Origin: Symsagittifera roscoffensis
Taxonomy: Eukaryota; Xenacoelomorpha; Acoela; Convolutidae
Direction: 5' to 3'
Assembly (NCBI RefSeq): GCF_963678635.1
Contig: NC_087068.1
Location: forward strand, 3,472,001 to 3,536,000
DNA length: 64,000 nt
The translations under genes were made by a program, and so were the position numbers. Below the pieces are notes generated by a model. It saw only the letters and a program-made list of their open reading frames with translations, searched no databases and was not told the origin of the DNA. Of this stretch, positions 21,106 to 31,873 are shown one piece after another (the stretch's first letter is position 1; every line of letters begins with the position of its first letter).

Positions 21106-24100
21106 TTACAGTTTAAAATCATAAAACCAATATAAAAAGACATCATGAAGAAATTTACTAGACCAGATCAGTTCTTTTAATTTCAGTGGTTTTGTAGGAA
21201 TTCCATCATCTTGTACTTGTCTTTTTGGATAAAAATAGTTTAGTCCCTTCTTTGTCTGTTCATATGTTGCCACCATTTGATTTATATTTCTGAATCCTCT
21301 ATTTGTAGATGTTAAGTTGATTGCTTCATCGAGCACTCTCCTGTACTTTGTCATGGGTCCATCTCCAGAATCTTCGAGAACTCGCTTGTTTAATCCTTTG
21401 CTGCTAAATTTGAACTTATCTGACTTGTTGTCATAGCAGCAATATGTCTTGCTACACAAACATAGCATTTCTGTGCATCTAAATTCTTCTTTAAAAAGTT
21501 CCGGCTCCCGCTTATCACACTTTTTATGCGTACTGCAACACGTTCGAGGAAAGAAATTCGATTTTGCATCCGCCTTTAAAGAGTCTCTGCAGTAACTTTC
21601 CCTCATTTTTTCCCAAGCAGCTCTTTATCTGGTTTGATACAAACAATCTGTAAACATCTCTAACTCTTCAAAATTGTTTTTATCACAGAATTTGTCGAAG
21701 AAGTTATAATAGAGTTCCAACATTCTCAGTTTCGCATACTGCAGTATTAAAAATCCAACGATGATGGGTTCTCTATGTTCAATGGTTGATTTCATCAACT
21801 CCATCTCATACAAGTCTTTTTCAACTGTATTCAATCTTTTGAGCAATGGTTCATTGATTGCTTTGTGAGTTTTTCATCGTTCAGATATTTTGTGATTGTA
21901 TGCCTGGATCTATCCATGATCTGATTTCCATACGATGAGTTGCCCAAAAGTTTCATTGTTTCTGCTACAACTCTGACAAAGGGTTTTCATCTCATTCTCT
22001 TCTAGCGTCAACCACCGACTGAACGAAATTCTTAAAACATTTCTTAAGAGAATATTGAACAAAACGGTAAATTTTGATGCACTGCAATTCAAGTTCCCTA
22101 TAAAAGTTGAGCAGAGGAGCTATAACTGTTCCATTTTCTAGCTTGAAACTAGATATCAGCATTCTCTGAGGATGCTTTAACATTTCATTCTCGATTGCAT
22201 AGTTTTTCATGTAGTCTCCAATATCATTTCTTCCAACCTCAGTGTTTTTGAAAATTGGAGGAAATTGGGCAAATTTTGATTTTAGCTCATCTGGAACAAC
22301 TAAGTCGCACTGAACGTAGCCAAAAAGAGATCCATCTTTTATTTTAGCTAGAAGGGAGTCTGTAGAGAGAGGTCTTTTATAGGGAAAGTGGGTTCTGACG
22401 TGTTTTTTCATCTTGTCATTGGTTTTGAAACTTTCCCACCAGTCACACTCCCACATTTCTTCTACTTTGTATCCTTTCTTTTTAATGTATTCTCGTCGCA
22501 TATCATCCATCTCTCTCTTCTTATTTACTCGCTTAATATCCTGTTCTGTTAAGGAGGGACGAGCTTCTTGACAGGAACAGAAGTGGCAGTAACATCCCAT
22601 TGCTTCGAATGCTGTTTTGCAGTGATCGCAGTAACCATAAACATAAAAACAGTCGATTTTTTTCTGTTTTCCAGATGTAAAAAAGCTCTCAATTTTACAT
22701 TCTGGTCTTATTTCTTGATAGAAGGGCATGACCATATTCTCAAAGTTGCGAGGTCGATTATGTCTAGCCTTGAGTTTCTGCATTTCAGTGTCAAACTCGT
22801 GTACAGTCCTGTTGGAATATCTTGACTGATTGAGAAAGGGTAAAGCTGGCTTGCATCAATTCCAACGATTGATTTACAAACATTCGATGAATTTCTGATG
22901 TATGCTTCATCAAATACAGCTTTTCGAGTGAAAAGAATGGAAGGTCCACCAGTCATGTCCTCTCTAATTTTTTCACACAAGTCTTTATCACTTTCGCAAA
23001 GTGGATAAAACTTGTAATTTGTAGATTTGTGTAGACATATGTTAGCTAGATTTGGAAGTGTGCATCCAAGTTTCAACATATCTATCCCCTTGTTATGATA
23101 AAACTGAACAATTTTTTGCATTGCCTCCAGGGTTGGAACTACATCCTTGTTGTTGTACCACTTCAAAAAGTCTTTGAACACTGTCATTCCATTTTTCTTC
23201 CAATTCTCTTGTAACTAATTGTAATTATCCAAACCAGATGGAGGAACAGTCTTGGTTTGAAGCTTTTTCAGTTGTTGTTTGTCAAACCCACTTTTTCTAA
23301 GCTTCTCATAATCAATGAAGTCTTTGTCTAGAGGATTGTTGTTTCTAAGTTTACTGAAAAAGGCTTCATACGGTGGCAATTCAGGAAAGTCAAGTTTGTC
23401 TGGATTATCAAACCACTCATAGGGAAAGAATCCTTTCGTTTCGCTAGCTTTTTAGGCTTTGCGAAAGGAGTCCAGAGTAGTTGCTCCTCCCAGAAACTTC
23501 ATTATGTCGAGAAATTGTACATCTCCAAATTTGAAAGATATAAAGTCATTTGCTTTTTTGATGACGAATGTTTCTTGTTCTTTATCGCGAATCAAACAAG
23601 GGATTAGATAGGACTTGGTTAAATTTAAATAATATCTACCGCTGTTAAATCCAAAAACAGGTAAAAAATTTACATATCTCTCCAGCTGGTGTTTCAAATC
23701 AATGAGTTGATTTTTCTGAATTCGCAAGAATTGTGTTGACATATCTGCTTCTTCCAAATCTTCAATGCATTCGTCTTCGTACTCAAATTTATTACTTGAA
23801 CAATTTTAACCACGTTCGTTCAGATGATCAAAGATCTTTTTCATTCTTTCAGTGACAGCTACTTCAATATCTTGAAATTTTGTTCTCATCTCCAGCTTAC
23901 TTTTCTCAGCCAACAGCTCGAGCTTGCTTACAAAATCAATAATCAAGTTCTGTGGATGCTTGTTGTACAAAAAGATGGTTCATCAATCAGATGAAATAGA
24001 GACTGAAATTGGAGCATGTTTTTGCGTCTCTTTTAGTTTGCGTCTCTTTTAGTTCCTCTGTAGGAACACAAATCGACTCAAAATCGAAAATTGCTAGATT

Positions 24101-25410
24101 ATTAAAAAGTTTGTTATCTTCAGAAACTGGAAGATTGAATCCTTCTAGCTTTTCAAACAAGGTTTTGCGAAGCTCATAGACGTTCTTTGGGTAAATATGT
24201 TTTACTCGGTCCCTGCATCTCAGAAGATGTTTGTTGAGAAACTCAGATCTTTTGAAGAAAGTATCACAACTAGTACACCGGAAACACTTGAAGAAAGAAT
24301 CAATATCATTTGTATGAGTGATATGATTGTTAAATCTCAGTAATTTGACTGTTTTGTTGTCGAGCTAGTTCTCCTACATATTCTCCTTCTTGGATGTCGA
24401 AATCGTATATAAAGATGTTCCTTTGAACAATTTCCTCGACAACAGGTAAGTCTTCTACAGAAACTCCACGAAAATTTTTAGGATCATAACCAGATTTTGA
24501 TATAAAAACTGTAAAGTATCTGGAAGTGTGAGAGTCGAGATCTTTGTGTCCGTTCATGTAGCCAATGCGCGGAAAAGACACAAATGATCTTTTTAAGGTT
24601 CCTTGTCTTTGTTAGATAAAAGACAGTTAACAAAATGGTTTTTCAGTAGAGGTTCGGGTCAGACAGAGTCCGGACATCCCATGGGGATGGTTTTCAGCAA
24701 AGCAGCAAAAATTGCAACGTTAGTAATCAACTTGAATCGCCACTTTGTGTTCTGGTGTTCTTGGCTACATTGCTGAACAATATCAACTTTTTCAACTTTT
24801 CCTTTTATTGTTATCAAATCCGCTTTCGTACAAAGTAAGTGGGATTTTTCAAACAGAGTATTGTTTTCATGGGCATAGAAATATCGATATTCACCAGCCT
24901 CAGTATTTCGAAGAACAAAACCCAGAGAACTGTTGATTTTAGCGGCAGAATCGAGCTTGTTGAAAACTTCTTCAAGTTTCTTGTTAATTTTTTTAGTATC
25001 TAACTTGGACATTTGGAAGTTAAATACCTTATGTGTCCCATTTTCCGTCTCCGTATCCACCAGAAAATGTTGACAAGCACTAAGTTTCTCCTTTAGTTTT
25101 TCACCATCTTCCCTTTCTTCCTCCACAATCTTGTTCAAGTCGGCTACCGTATCACTGGGTTTCCGTTGTTTTGCTCCATGTTCTTTTCTCCGATGTTGCT
25201 GGAGAGAGTAGTAATTTGGGAACTCTTGTTCAAAAGAAGGACAAACAGTCAACTGCTTCGAGCTTGGTTGACCATGCTTCTTGGCAGCATGATAACCCAT
25301 CTCATCTTTGCTCTTTGTATAAAAATGACAAATTGGACACTTATGTTCCTTTTGTTTTTCACATCTGTTTCGATGTCTCACAGCATCAGCTCTCCTGTAT
25401 TCCTGTGGCG
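21106..25410 (-). pseudogene. Protein-primed family B DNA polymerase, copy B (broken)
   Basis: Same architecture as copy A: C2H2-type fingers (25380-25160), OTU-like region with truncation near 24560 and 24350, exonuclease region, palm. Motif A is good (GIDASQLYPFSI, about 22850) and motif B good (GNSSYG, about 21940). Motif C is destroyed by a deletion of about 40 bp near 21640: MDTDSLYLAL of copy A is reduced to MFTDCLYQTR and a stop. The ATG-proximal 45 bp are replaced by unrelated sequence (25404-25580). The C-terminus reads on past the usual KPL end to 21106. Not functional. Confidence 0.9.
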
Positions 25411-25580
25411 TAAGGATCTAAGAGACTGAAAACAATGGTTTGAGTATTGAAATTTTCTTCGTAAATTATTTTATCAAGCTCAATAGAGTCAGATCAGAAT
25501 TTGATCTCATTTGTCTCAGAGATAAACTTAAATTCCAATTTTACTTAAGTTTTCTTTCATTTGTAAATCAGCATTATCTA
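25404..25580. other. Foreign segment replacing the start of PolB copy B
   Basis: In copy A the codons for PALNRNEKVKCEDGA lie directly between the upstream AATTTTTTTAGATAATG and the finger region. In copy B these 45 bp are replaced by about 165 bp with no counterpart in A or C; the flanks resume on both sides. It could be a small insertion with deletion, or an intron-like replacement. No terminal repeats are obvious. Confidence 0.6.
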
Positions 25581-25693
25581 AAAAAATTGGGACTTTAGAT
25601 GTAAAATTTGAAGTAAAATTCAATGAATTTGTTTCTGATTGGCAAACAAAATGAATGATTTGTGCCAATAAAATTAGCGTAATTATGCTAACA

Positions 25694-25870
25694 GTGACGC
25701 CTACGCAATTATCCTTTTAGGGTAATGACGTCATTCTTTGAATAGAAGTGACGTCACCGCCTACGCAATGTTCCTTTTATGATGATGACGTCATTCTAGA
25801 AATAGAAGTGACGTCACCACCCACGAAGTTTTTCTTTTATGGTAATAACGTCATCACCACGTTATTCCTT
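25694..25870. promoter_or_regulatory. Three 60-bp tandem repeats with TGACGTCA sites, unit B
   Basis: Same array as 13257-13440 with four perfect TGACGTCA palindromes at 25726, 25749, 25786 and 25809, plus TAACGTCA at about 25846. The palindromes are better kept than the sequence between them, and each repeat starts with the CCTACGCA word. Confidence 0.7.
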
Positions 25871-25955
25871 GTAAAAATCCAGAAAAACTTTCAACCAATC
25901 AGAATTAAGCAGTTTCTAGACATAACGTTCGATCCAAAATATTCATTTTTGAAGA

Positions 25956-26533
25956 ATGTCAATTAAAAAGCATTTGAACTTCCTCCAATTACTCTACAAG
26001 AAAAAAGAAAATTTTCCGTGTGATTTCCTTATTGATGAAATAGATGTAGATTCTTACTTTTTTCACAATTTTTTGGACGTTTATGTTGTCCAAAACAGAG
26101 TTCTTCTATTAAGTAAAGGTCTTTTTAGGGAAACCTACTCAATTAAAGAGGTTTTTTATCCACATATTGCGTATCAAAGCTATAAACTTACTGCTGAGTT
26201 ACACTTGATTCAAAAGAAATTTTGTTTGTTTTAGAAAATTTGAAGTTAATGAAAAAGTCGTACGATAATATTACAAAGACTCTTTTTATTCCATATTCAA
26301 CTCCCAAATTTGTCAACACTCCCCAGCAAAGTTCTTTATTCTTCCGTTTTTTTAAAGACTTTCAAATTTCAAAATCTTGCATGATCGGGTTTGGTATCAG
26401 ATTTTCGGAGATTTGCTTTGAAAAATTCATCAACTTTGAGTTATCGTCTCAAATCTACATCAAAATCAAAGAACTTGAATATCTGCTGAAAAATCAGCAA
26501 TTTCTAATCGATTATATACAAAAATTCAGTTAA
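25956..26533 (+). pseudogene. MS[IF]KKHL accessory protein, unit B copy (one frameshift)
   Basis: Longest copy of the family. The frame from ATG 25956 runs to about 26234 (DFLIDEIDVDSYFFHNFLDVYVVQ in two stretches, then YSIKEVFYPHIAYQ); it shifts at the TTTTGTTTGTTTTAG stretch near 26225 and continues at 26222-26533 to YIQKFS. The likely full length is about 190 residues. No enzyme motif recognised. Confidence 0.6.
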
Positions 26534-26694
26534 CTTGATGAGAAGACTTGCAGAGATGCTACTTTTATTAGTTTTTCTTCTTTTATTACTTATATCGGCA
26601 ATATTTCTTATTTTTACAGCAAACAACTTTTGGTCATTTGTTTTTGCGATTGCTTTTGTGTATATTTTTACTTATTTGGAAGACTTAAGTCCTT

Positions 26695-27083
26695 GAAAGG
26701 TAAAACATTGTCTGATTGGATACGACAGCCTGGTCATAAATGAATATTTTTGTGATTGGAAACGACAATGTGTAAAGTGGAGCTTTGTTTCCAACTGGAC
26801 GCGAGTTTTCTATAAGAATTCCATAAAAAGAAACTAAAATCTGGTTGGACACGACTACCGACTACAATCCAAATAAGGAAAATCCATTCTGATAGGTTAA
26901 ACCCACATATTCCAGTTGAAGGTACCCCTCTCTCTTAACTAAAAATCGTTTTATTTTCAACTTAACTACCGTCAACTACCTCCTCTCTCAAATCTAAATA
27001 CAATAATTTCATTTAACCACCGTCAACTTTCTCCCTCTTAACTTCTTTTTACTCTGTTTTGTTAACTCAACTTATTGCTCAAA
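26695..27083 (+). promoter_or_regulatory. CCAAT array and promoter of the acidic ORF, unit B
   Basis: GATTGG boxes at about 26714 and 26755 with degenerate ones at about 26790 (CAACTGG), 26843 (GGTTGG) and 26891 (GATAGG), then GGTACCCCTCTCTCTTAACT, CCGTCAACT repeats, and ATG at 27084. Two or three of the five boxes have lost the core, although the gene behind it is the only intact copy. Confidence 0.6.
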
Positions 27084-27512
27084 ATGATCTTCTCAGTAAA
27101 AAACAACAACCGTATGTTCTCGGTGGAATTTTCAGCTGATTTAGTACAAGTGCAAGTGCGAGAAAGAGTTTGTGGAGATTTTCTGGCACGAATGGACATC
27201 CCAATCCAAGTCTGGCACATGGTGGAAGTGATGCGCAGGGATTTCAGCAAGCATCATATGATGCAAGTTACCATCACAGAGAGCCAACTTGGAACAATGC
27301 AGTTGATGGAGGAAGTGACTGAGCATGTGGGAATGAAATATCCCGAGATTCCTGACTCAAGATTTGTGGATCAACCATTCGACGATTTCCTCTTTCCTTG
27401 GGAAGAGGGACATGCGGACAACCCAATTACTATCGAAGAGGATGAGGGGTTCTCTGCACTAAGAACTCCAGTCACCGAACCACCAGTGATGGAGGCAAGA
27501 ACAGCTCTTTGA
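27084..27512 (+). CDS. Small acidic-tail accessory protein, intact copy
   Basis: 142 codons from the ATG at 27084 to TGA at 27512, uninterrupted. The N-terminal half is a compact-looking domain (MIFSVKNNNRMFSVEF, FLARMDIPIQVWHMVEVMRR); the C-terminal 60 residues are proline/acid rich (FPWEEG, ITIEEDEGF, PVTEPPVMEA), as in an activation-type or disordered tail. No membrane segment or known domain is seen. It is the reference for the family (copies at 14544, 16269 and 57270). It always lies two genes from PolB behind a CCAAT array, so it is probably strongly transcribed. A DNA-binding regulator or single-strand-binding-like partner of PolB is possible, but that is speculation. Confidence 0.7.
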   Translation: MIFSVKNNNRMFSVEFSADLVQVQVRERVCGDFLARMDIPIQVWHMVEVMRRDFSKHHMMQVTITESQLGTMQLMEEVTEHVGMKYPEIPDSRFVDQPFDDFLFPWEEGHADNPITIEEDEGFSALRTPVTEPPVMEARTAL

Positions 27513-28789
27513 ATTGTAAATAAATTGGTTATTGTCTTGTGTTTTGTAATTTAATTTCTTTGCATCTAGTAATTTTATTTTAAAGAGATAGGAACAAAGA
27601 GATCATAGAAAAGTTTGTTAAAAAATTTAAAAAAGGTAAGCCTTTTAAAATTTGTTGAAAAAAATTGTCAAAAATGAAACTGATTATGCAACTGTTTATT
27701 ACTTTTAAAGAGTTCTGTTAGAAAGATGACAAAAAAATTGAACTAATTTTTGCAAACATGTTAAAAACTTTACATTAATTTTTGTACCATGCAAAAACTT
27801 TCATAATTTTTTTTGCACACTTGTTAAAAAAACCAAAGAAAATCTCGCAAATTAAGAAAAATTTCATAAAATAGTTTCGCATTTAAAAAAAAAATGCAAA
27901 CAGTGCAAACAGATTTCCTTGCACTGTTAATAATTAAAGCAAATGAAAATCTTTGTTCAAATTTTGATCATAAAGAAATGTCTTTTTTGCATATATATTG
28001 ATCAAACATTTCGGAAAAACAATGTATTAAGATAGGGAATAGCACTCAAAGTCATCAATTATGAAAAAATTCAAGCAATAATATTTAACAAAAAAAATTT
28101 TGCAGTTTTTTTGCATTTGCATAAGAAAAAAGAAGTTTGTATTTTGCCTATGTTTATTGAAAAATCATGAAAAAAGTAGCATCGTGCAAAAAATTTCTTG
28201 AAAAATTTTGCAAATTGCAAAAAAAATCTTTAAAAATTTTTCAACATGCGAAAATTTTCATAATTTTTCTTGCATATTTCTTAAAAAAACCAAAACATTT
28301 CGCATTCGAAAAAAGACTCTTAATTTTTTTTGAGACTTAATTTTTTTCGCATTTTAAAATAAACTGTTTTAAAGAAAACTGATTTTCTTGCAATGTCAAA
28401 AATTAAAGTTTAAGAAATTCTTTGTATTAAATTTGATCAGTAAAAAATATTTTTTTAAACATATCTAAATAAAAAACATCAGAAAAACAGTGTATTAAGA
28501 TATAGAAAACAATCGAAGTCATTAATACTGATAAGTTTTGAACAATAAGAAAAAAGAAGTTGGGTTTTGCAAATGTATATATTTATTAAAATATGAAAAA
28601 AGTTGCGTTCTGCACCAAACTTTCTGTAAAATACGCATATTTGTTAGAAGTTTTGATTGTATCTTGTGATTAATTTTTTTTTGCATCTTGTAAAAAAAGT
28701 AACATAAATTTGTTCGTTGAAAAGCATTTGAATTGAAATTTATTTAATTTTGCTTATATTTTTATGAAGAAATAATTAAAAATTTAAGA
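27513..28789. other. AT-rich noncoding stretch with terminus-like motifs, unit B
   Basis: No gene seen. ATGTATTAAGATAGGGAATAG at about 28022 and GTGTATTAAGATATAGAAAAC at about 28493, spaced as in 16753-17916, among frequent TTTTTGCA words. It may be 3' flank of the acidic ORF and of X, which converge here. Confidence 0.6.
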
Positions 28790-29371
28790 AAAAAAATACG
28801 CTCACTATTTAGAGAACCAAAACCATCAATAAAACAATCAATTATTTTGAACAAATCGAATTCATAATTTGAACGTTGAACTTTTCAATTTCTGTCTAAA
28901 AATGTTGAGCAAAGAGTTTGCGTAGATGCAAGTTTTTGATTAGAATTTAGATAATGTTTTTAGAACTTTTTCCGAACAAGTCGTTTCCTTGATACGCTTG
29001 GTGTTTTTTTTTGCTCCTTTCAATCGTATATTATGATGAACTCCGCAACTAAGTTGACTGAAGAATTCCCCAATTGATGTGACAATACTCGAAATGAATC
29101 TGTGATTGTAAAAAGTGTAAAGACAATCAATTTTTTGATATATGTATTGATATTTGTCTAATCTCTGAAGAATTTCGCTAAGAGGTGTTCCAAATAAAAT
29201 TATATGAAATTTGCAATTTCCCAAGGAACAGAAAGAATCATGAGTAGACACGCAATAATCTTGGGTTACTATGTATTTTTTGTAAAATTCGTTGGAAACA
29301 AAAATAAACAATGATTTACTATTATAATCTGAATAAAAGCTGGGAAGAGCTTGACACATAGCAGCTGCCAT
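28790..29371 (-). pseudogene. Accessory gene X, unit B copy (open N-terminal 143 codons)
   Basis: The frame from ATG 29371 (MAAAMCQALPSFYSDY) is open to 28940, including FGTPLSEILQRLDKYQYIYQ, beyond the point where unit A is broken. The region homologous to the C-terminal part of unit A (LNSNQKLASTQTL) is readable only in another frame to about 28800, so this copy is also frameshifted near 29030. Unknown function. Confidence 0.55.
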
Positions 29372-29419
29372 TGGGAAAAATGGTTTTTGCAGAAAATTGT
29401 GGAGTTATATAATAGTAGT

Positions 29420-29500
29420 AACGCCTACGCAGTTTCCATATAGGGAAATCTTTCCATATTTGGTACTACTTCCATATATGGACATCGCGATGACTCATAC
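29420..29500. promoter_or_regulatory. Divergent promoter with two CArG boxes and AP-1-type site, unit B
   Basis: Perfect CArG boxes CCATATTTGG (29454-29463) and CCATATATGG (29472-29481), a near-CArG CCATATAGGG at about 29437, and TGACTCA at 29491-29497, all within 65 bp between X and the Y region. The word CGCCTACGCA, also found in the TGACGTCA repeats, is at about 29422. Confidence 0.6.
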
Positions 29501-29727
29501 CGCTTACTTCCTTTTTCATATAATCTCAAAATCCTTTCTCTCATTTCTCCTCATCTGATCAGTTTGTTCTTCAAAAGGTACTCGAGAAAAGCTGATAGTT
29601 CCAACTATATTGAATTTTCGAAAAATCAGAAAAAAATTGGGAGATTTGTTTGGTTCCAAAAATCCTACAAGGGAAATTATACTTGGAACCGTGCTTTCAA
29701 CTATTAAAAATAAATGATTTGGGATAA

Positions 29728-30114
29728 TTTGAAAAGTCTCAACAAGTCTATCTTAGTGAAAAAGAAGGAGAAGCAATATCTGCAATACGGAATACTGTTA
29801 TTCACGATGCTGAAAATCTTGGACTCGTACCTATATATGAAGCAAAATCTGTCAAAGAATCAACTATGGATCAGGAGCTCGACATCTGTAATAGAGTTTA
29901 TGAAATCGCAACATGCAACATGAGGAGGGTGTGTGTCACAATCACGAAGTACAGTGTGAACAAGCCTCCCTACATTCAGATTCGACTCTTCACTGCAAAA
30001 GAGAATGAAGCAATGAAACAAGTTGCATATGTCGAATATACTTTGAATGAATTCAAGGAACTGTCCCAAATATTGGGAGACTTTGTGTTTGTTGATAATT
30101 GTAAACCTCAGTAA
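29728..30114 (+). CDS. Accessory gene Y, unit B copy (open)
   Basis: 128 open codons, the same length and phase as 18853-19239, again directly after an in-frame TAA; first ATG at 29866. Differences between the copies are mostly single-residue replacements (for example NNMRR/CNMRR, FIQIRFF/YIQIRLF) and no indel occurs in 387 bp, although the flanks differ by many indels. This favours past purifying selection on this frame. Confidence 0.55.
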   Translation, partial: FEKSQQVYLSEKEGEAISAIRNTVIHDAENLGLVPIYEAKSVKESTMDQELDICNRVYEIATCNMRRVCVTITKYSVNKPPYIQIRLFTAKENEAMKQVAYVEYTLNEFKELSQILGDFVFVDNCKPQ

Positions 30115-30629
30115 GGCTTTGTGATGTTTTTTGTATGTTTGATAATTGAAATATTATTGGTTCAATACTATTTTTTTTCACTGAAGTGTATATTTAGAGG
30201 TATGATATCCGAGGAAAAAGCAGACAAAACATACAATTTACTCCAAATTGCCATAAAATATTAACCAATTATCAGTTAATTCTCAAGTTACTGCGTAGGA
30301 AATTACAGAAAAAAAAACTTTTTTTATCCAATTGCTGTTTTATCTAAAAGTAATTAAATTTGGTTTGATTTGAACAAACTTACAAACAAAAATAAAGTTG
30401 AAAACCTTATCAATATTTTTTTAAATTCCTTTATTTATTTGATTTTTTTCAATTTTTTTCACCATACTTTGAGTTTTTGATTGGCTAAATCAAAATTCTA
30501 AAGGAAGGAAAACGTTTTTATGCTGGATGTTATTACCAAATACTTTAAAAATAATTAAAAAAAATTCGAGTTTTTTAAGTTTCTTTGTATATTTCAGAAA
30601 GATACATTTTTCCATCAAGAGCGTTTTCA

Positions 30630-31110
30630 ATGTCTGAATTGAACATTTATCAGATTTTAAAATTGAACTACTACAAAAAACTACAAGAGTTGTGGACAGA
30701 TGACGTTGATGGAGATTGTATTAGTTTTAACTTGTATAGAAACACCGAAAGTTCAATAATTTTTTTCAAAAGATGGAGAGGAGATTACGAAAAAGAAGAC
30801 TACTGCCAGATTTATCAACAAAGTTTTTATTTAGAAGAGATAACTCAGATTGAGTGGTCGATCACTAAATAACAAAACAACGGAAGAGCCTGTGAAACAA
30901 AAATTGGAGATAGGGAACATTAATTCGATTACTGTTTTGAATTTGATACAAATACAAAATCCAGATTTGTCAGAATATCTTTTGATTGTTTGTCCAAACT
31001 TAATAGACTTCCGGTTGTATATACTACACTATACCAAAGGAAAACGATAAAAACGTATATTTTGGTAATTTCTTTTTTCACTGGTTAGAAAAAGAACAAA
31101 TCAATGAAAT
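30630..31110 (+). pseudogene. Accessory gene Z, unit B copy (frameshifted)
   Basis: ATG 30630 (MSELNIYQILKLNY) opens 80 codons to 30872 with LWTDDVDGDCISFNLYR and a more complete middle (DYEKEDYCQIYQQSFYLEE) than unit A. The second half (CFEFDTNTKSRF) continues in a shifted frame to about 31110. A TATTTCAG acceptor-like site precedes the start at 30590-30597. Confidence 0.5.
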
Positions 31111-31274
31111 TATAGAAATTTCAAAATTTGAATTGAGTATCGAAAAAATAGTATAAATCAGACAAAAAATCTCAATTGGGGGTCAAATGTATATGTTAGT
31201 TATGTTAGAAAATTTTTCAGTAAAAATGATTGATTGAGAAGATTCATAAACATTGCTTCTGATCTATAAAATAT

Positions 31275-31520
31275 TTTAAAATCTGTGAATAATCCATTCT
31301 GATTGCTTAATACTACAAAGATTACATGTGAAGGAATGCTCGATTCTGATTGGTTGATATCAAAAAAGATATTAATTTCCTAATAAATAATGCTCGACTC
31401 TGATTAGTTGATATCAAATAAGATGAAAATTTCTTTTTAAGAAATGCTCGATTCTGATTGGTTGATAGCAAAACTTTTGAAATATCCGTGGTTAGATTGG
31501 ATGATTTTTTCAACTTGACC
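31275..31520 (+). promoter_or_regulatory. Tandem TCTGATTGGTTGA repeats (CCAAT array), unit B
   Basis: Imperfect units of about 60 bp with cores at about 31300, 31345, 31400 and 31452, each a GCTCGATTCTGATTGGTTGA-like word. On the minus strand they translate to a repeating STNQNRA peptide, an artefact of the repeat. They precede the zinc-finger ORF. Confidence 0.6.
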
Positions 31521-31684
31521 CAATAGAATGTTATCCATTCTGATTTTGTTTATGTTAAAAACAATTGGTTGAAAAATTTGCAGTTTTTTCTTATTTTATT
31601 CATTTTTTGAGGCTATTCAACACTTCTCATCTAAAATATCGGGACATTCTATATCTCCCATTTATTCTCAAGTTCTTTCATGAG

Positions 31685-31873
31685 ATGCCGTCACTGAAAA
31701 GAAACCAAAAAATTGCACGTCTTGAATGTGGCAGAGAATACACTCGCTTACACGCATCAAGATGTTGTAGAACCTGTGTTGTTTTGACTTGTTTGAAATG
31801 TAACTTTTATACTTATAGCAGCGAGGAAGTCACTAATCATTTCAAGAAGAAGCATTGTCAAGACAATGTTTAA
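31685..31873 (+). CDS. 62-residue zinc-finger protein resembling the PolB N-terminus
   Basis: The open frame starts MPSLKRNQKIARLECGREY and ends at TAA 31873. It has CRTCVVLTCLKCNFYTYSSE followed by HFKKKHC, a Cys/His layout matching the PolB N-terminus (MPALNRNEK in copy A, MLLLNRNEK in C; then CPNCHFYTKSKEEMGY and KKHG). It looks like a free-standing version of the PolB zinc-finger head, perhaps competing for the same DNA or protein partner; that role is inference. The unit A copy is broken. A CCAAT array lies upstream. Confidence 0.65.
   Translation: MPSLKRNQKIARLECGREYTRLHASRCCRTCVVLTCLKCNFYTYSSEEVTNHFKKKHCQDNV

Noticed and set aside
31322-31513. Minus-strand ORF with repeated STNQNRA peptide
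   Set aside because: Translation of the TCTGATTGGTTGA tandem repeats; regulatory-type repeat, not a gene.
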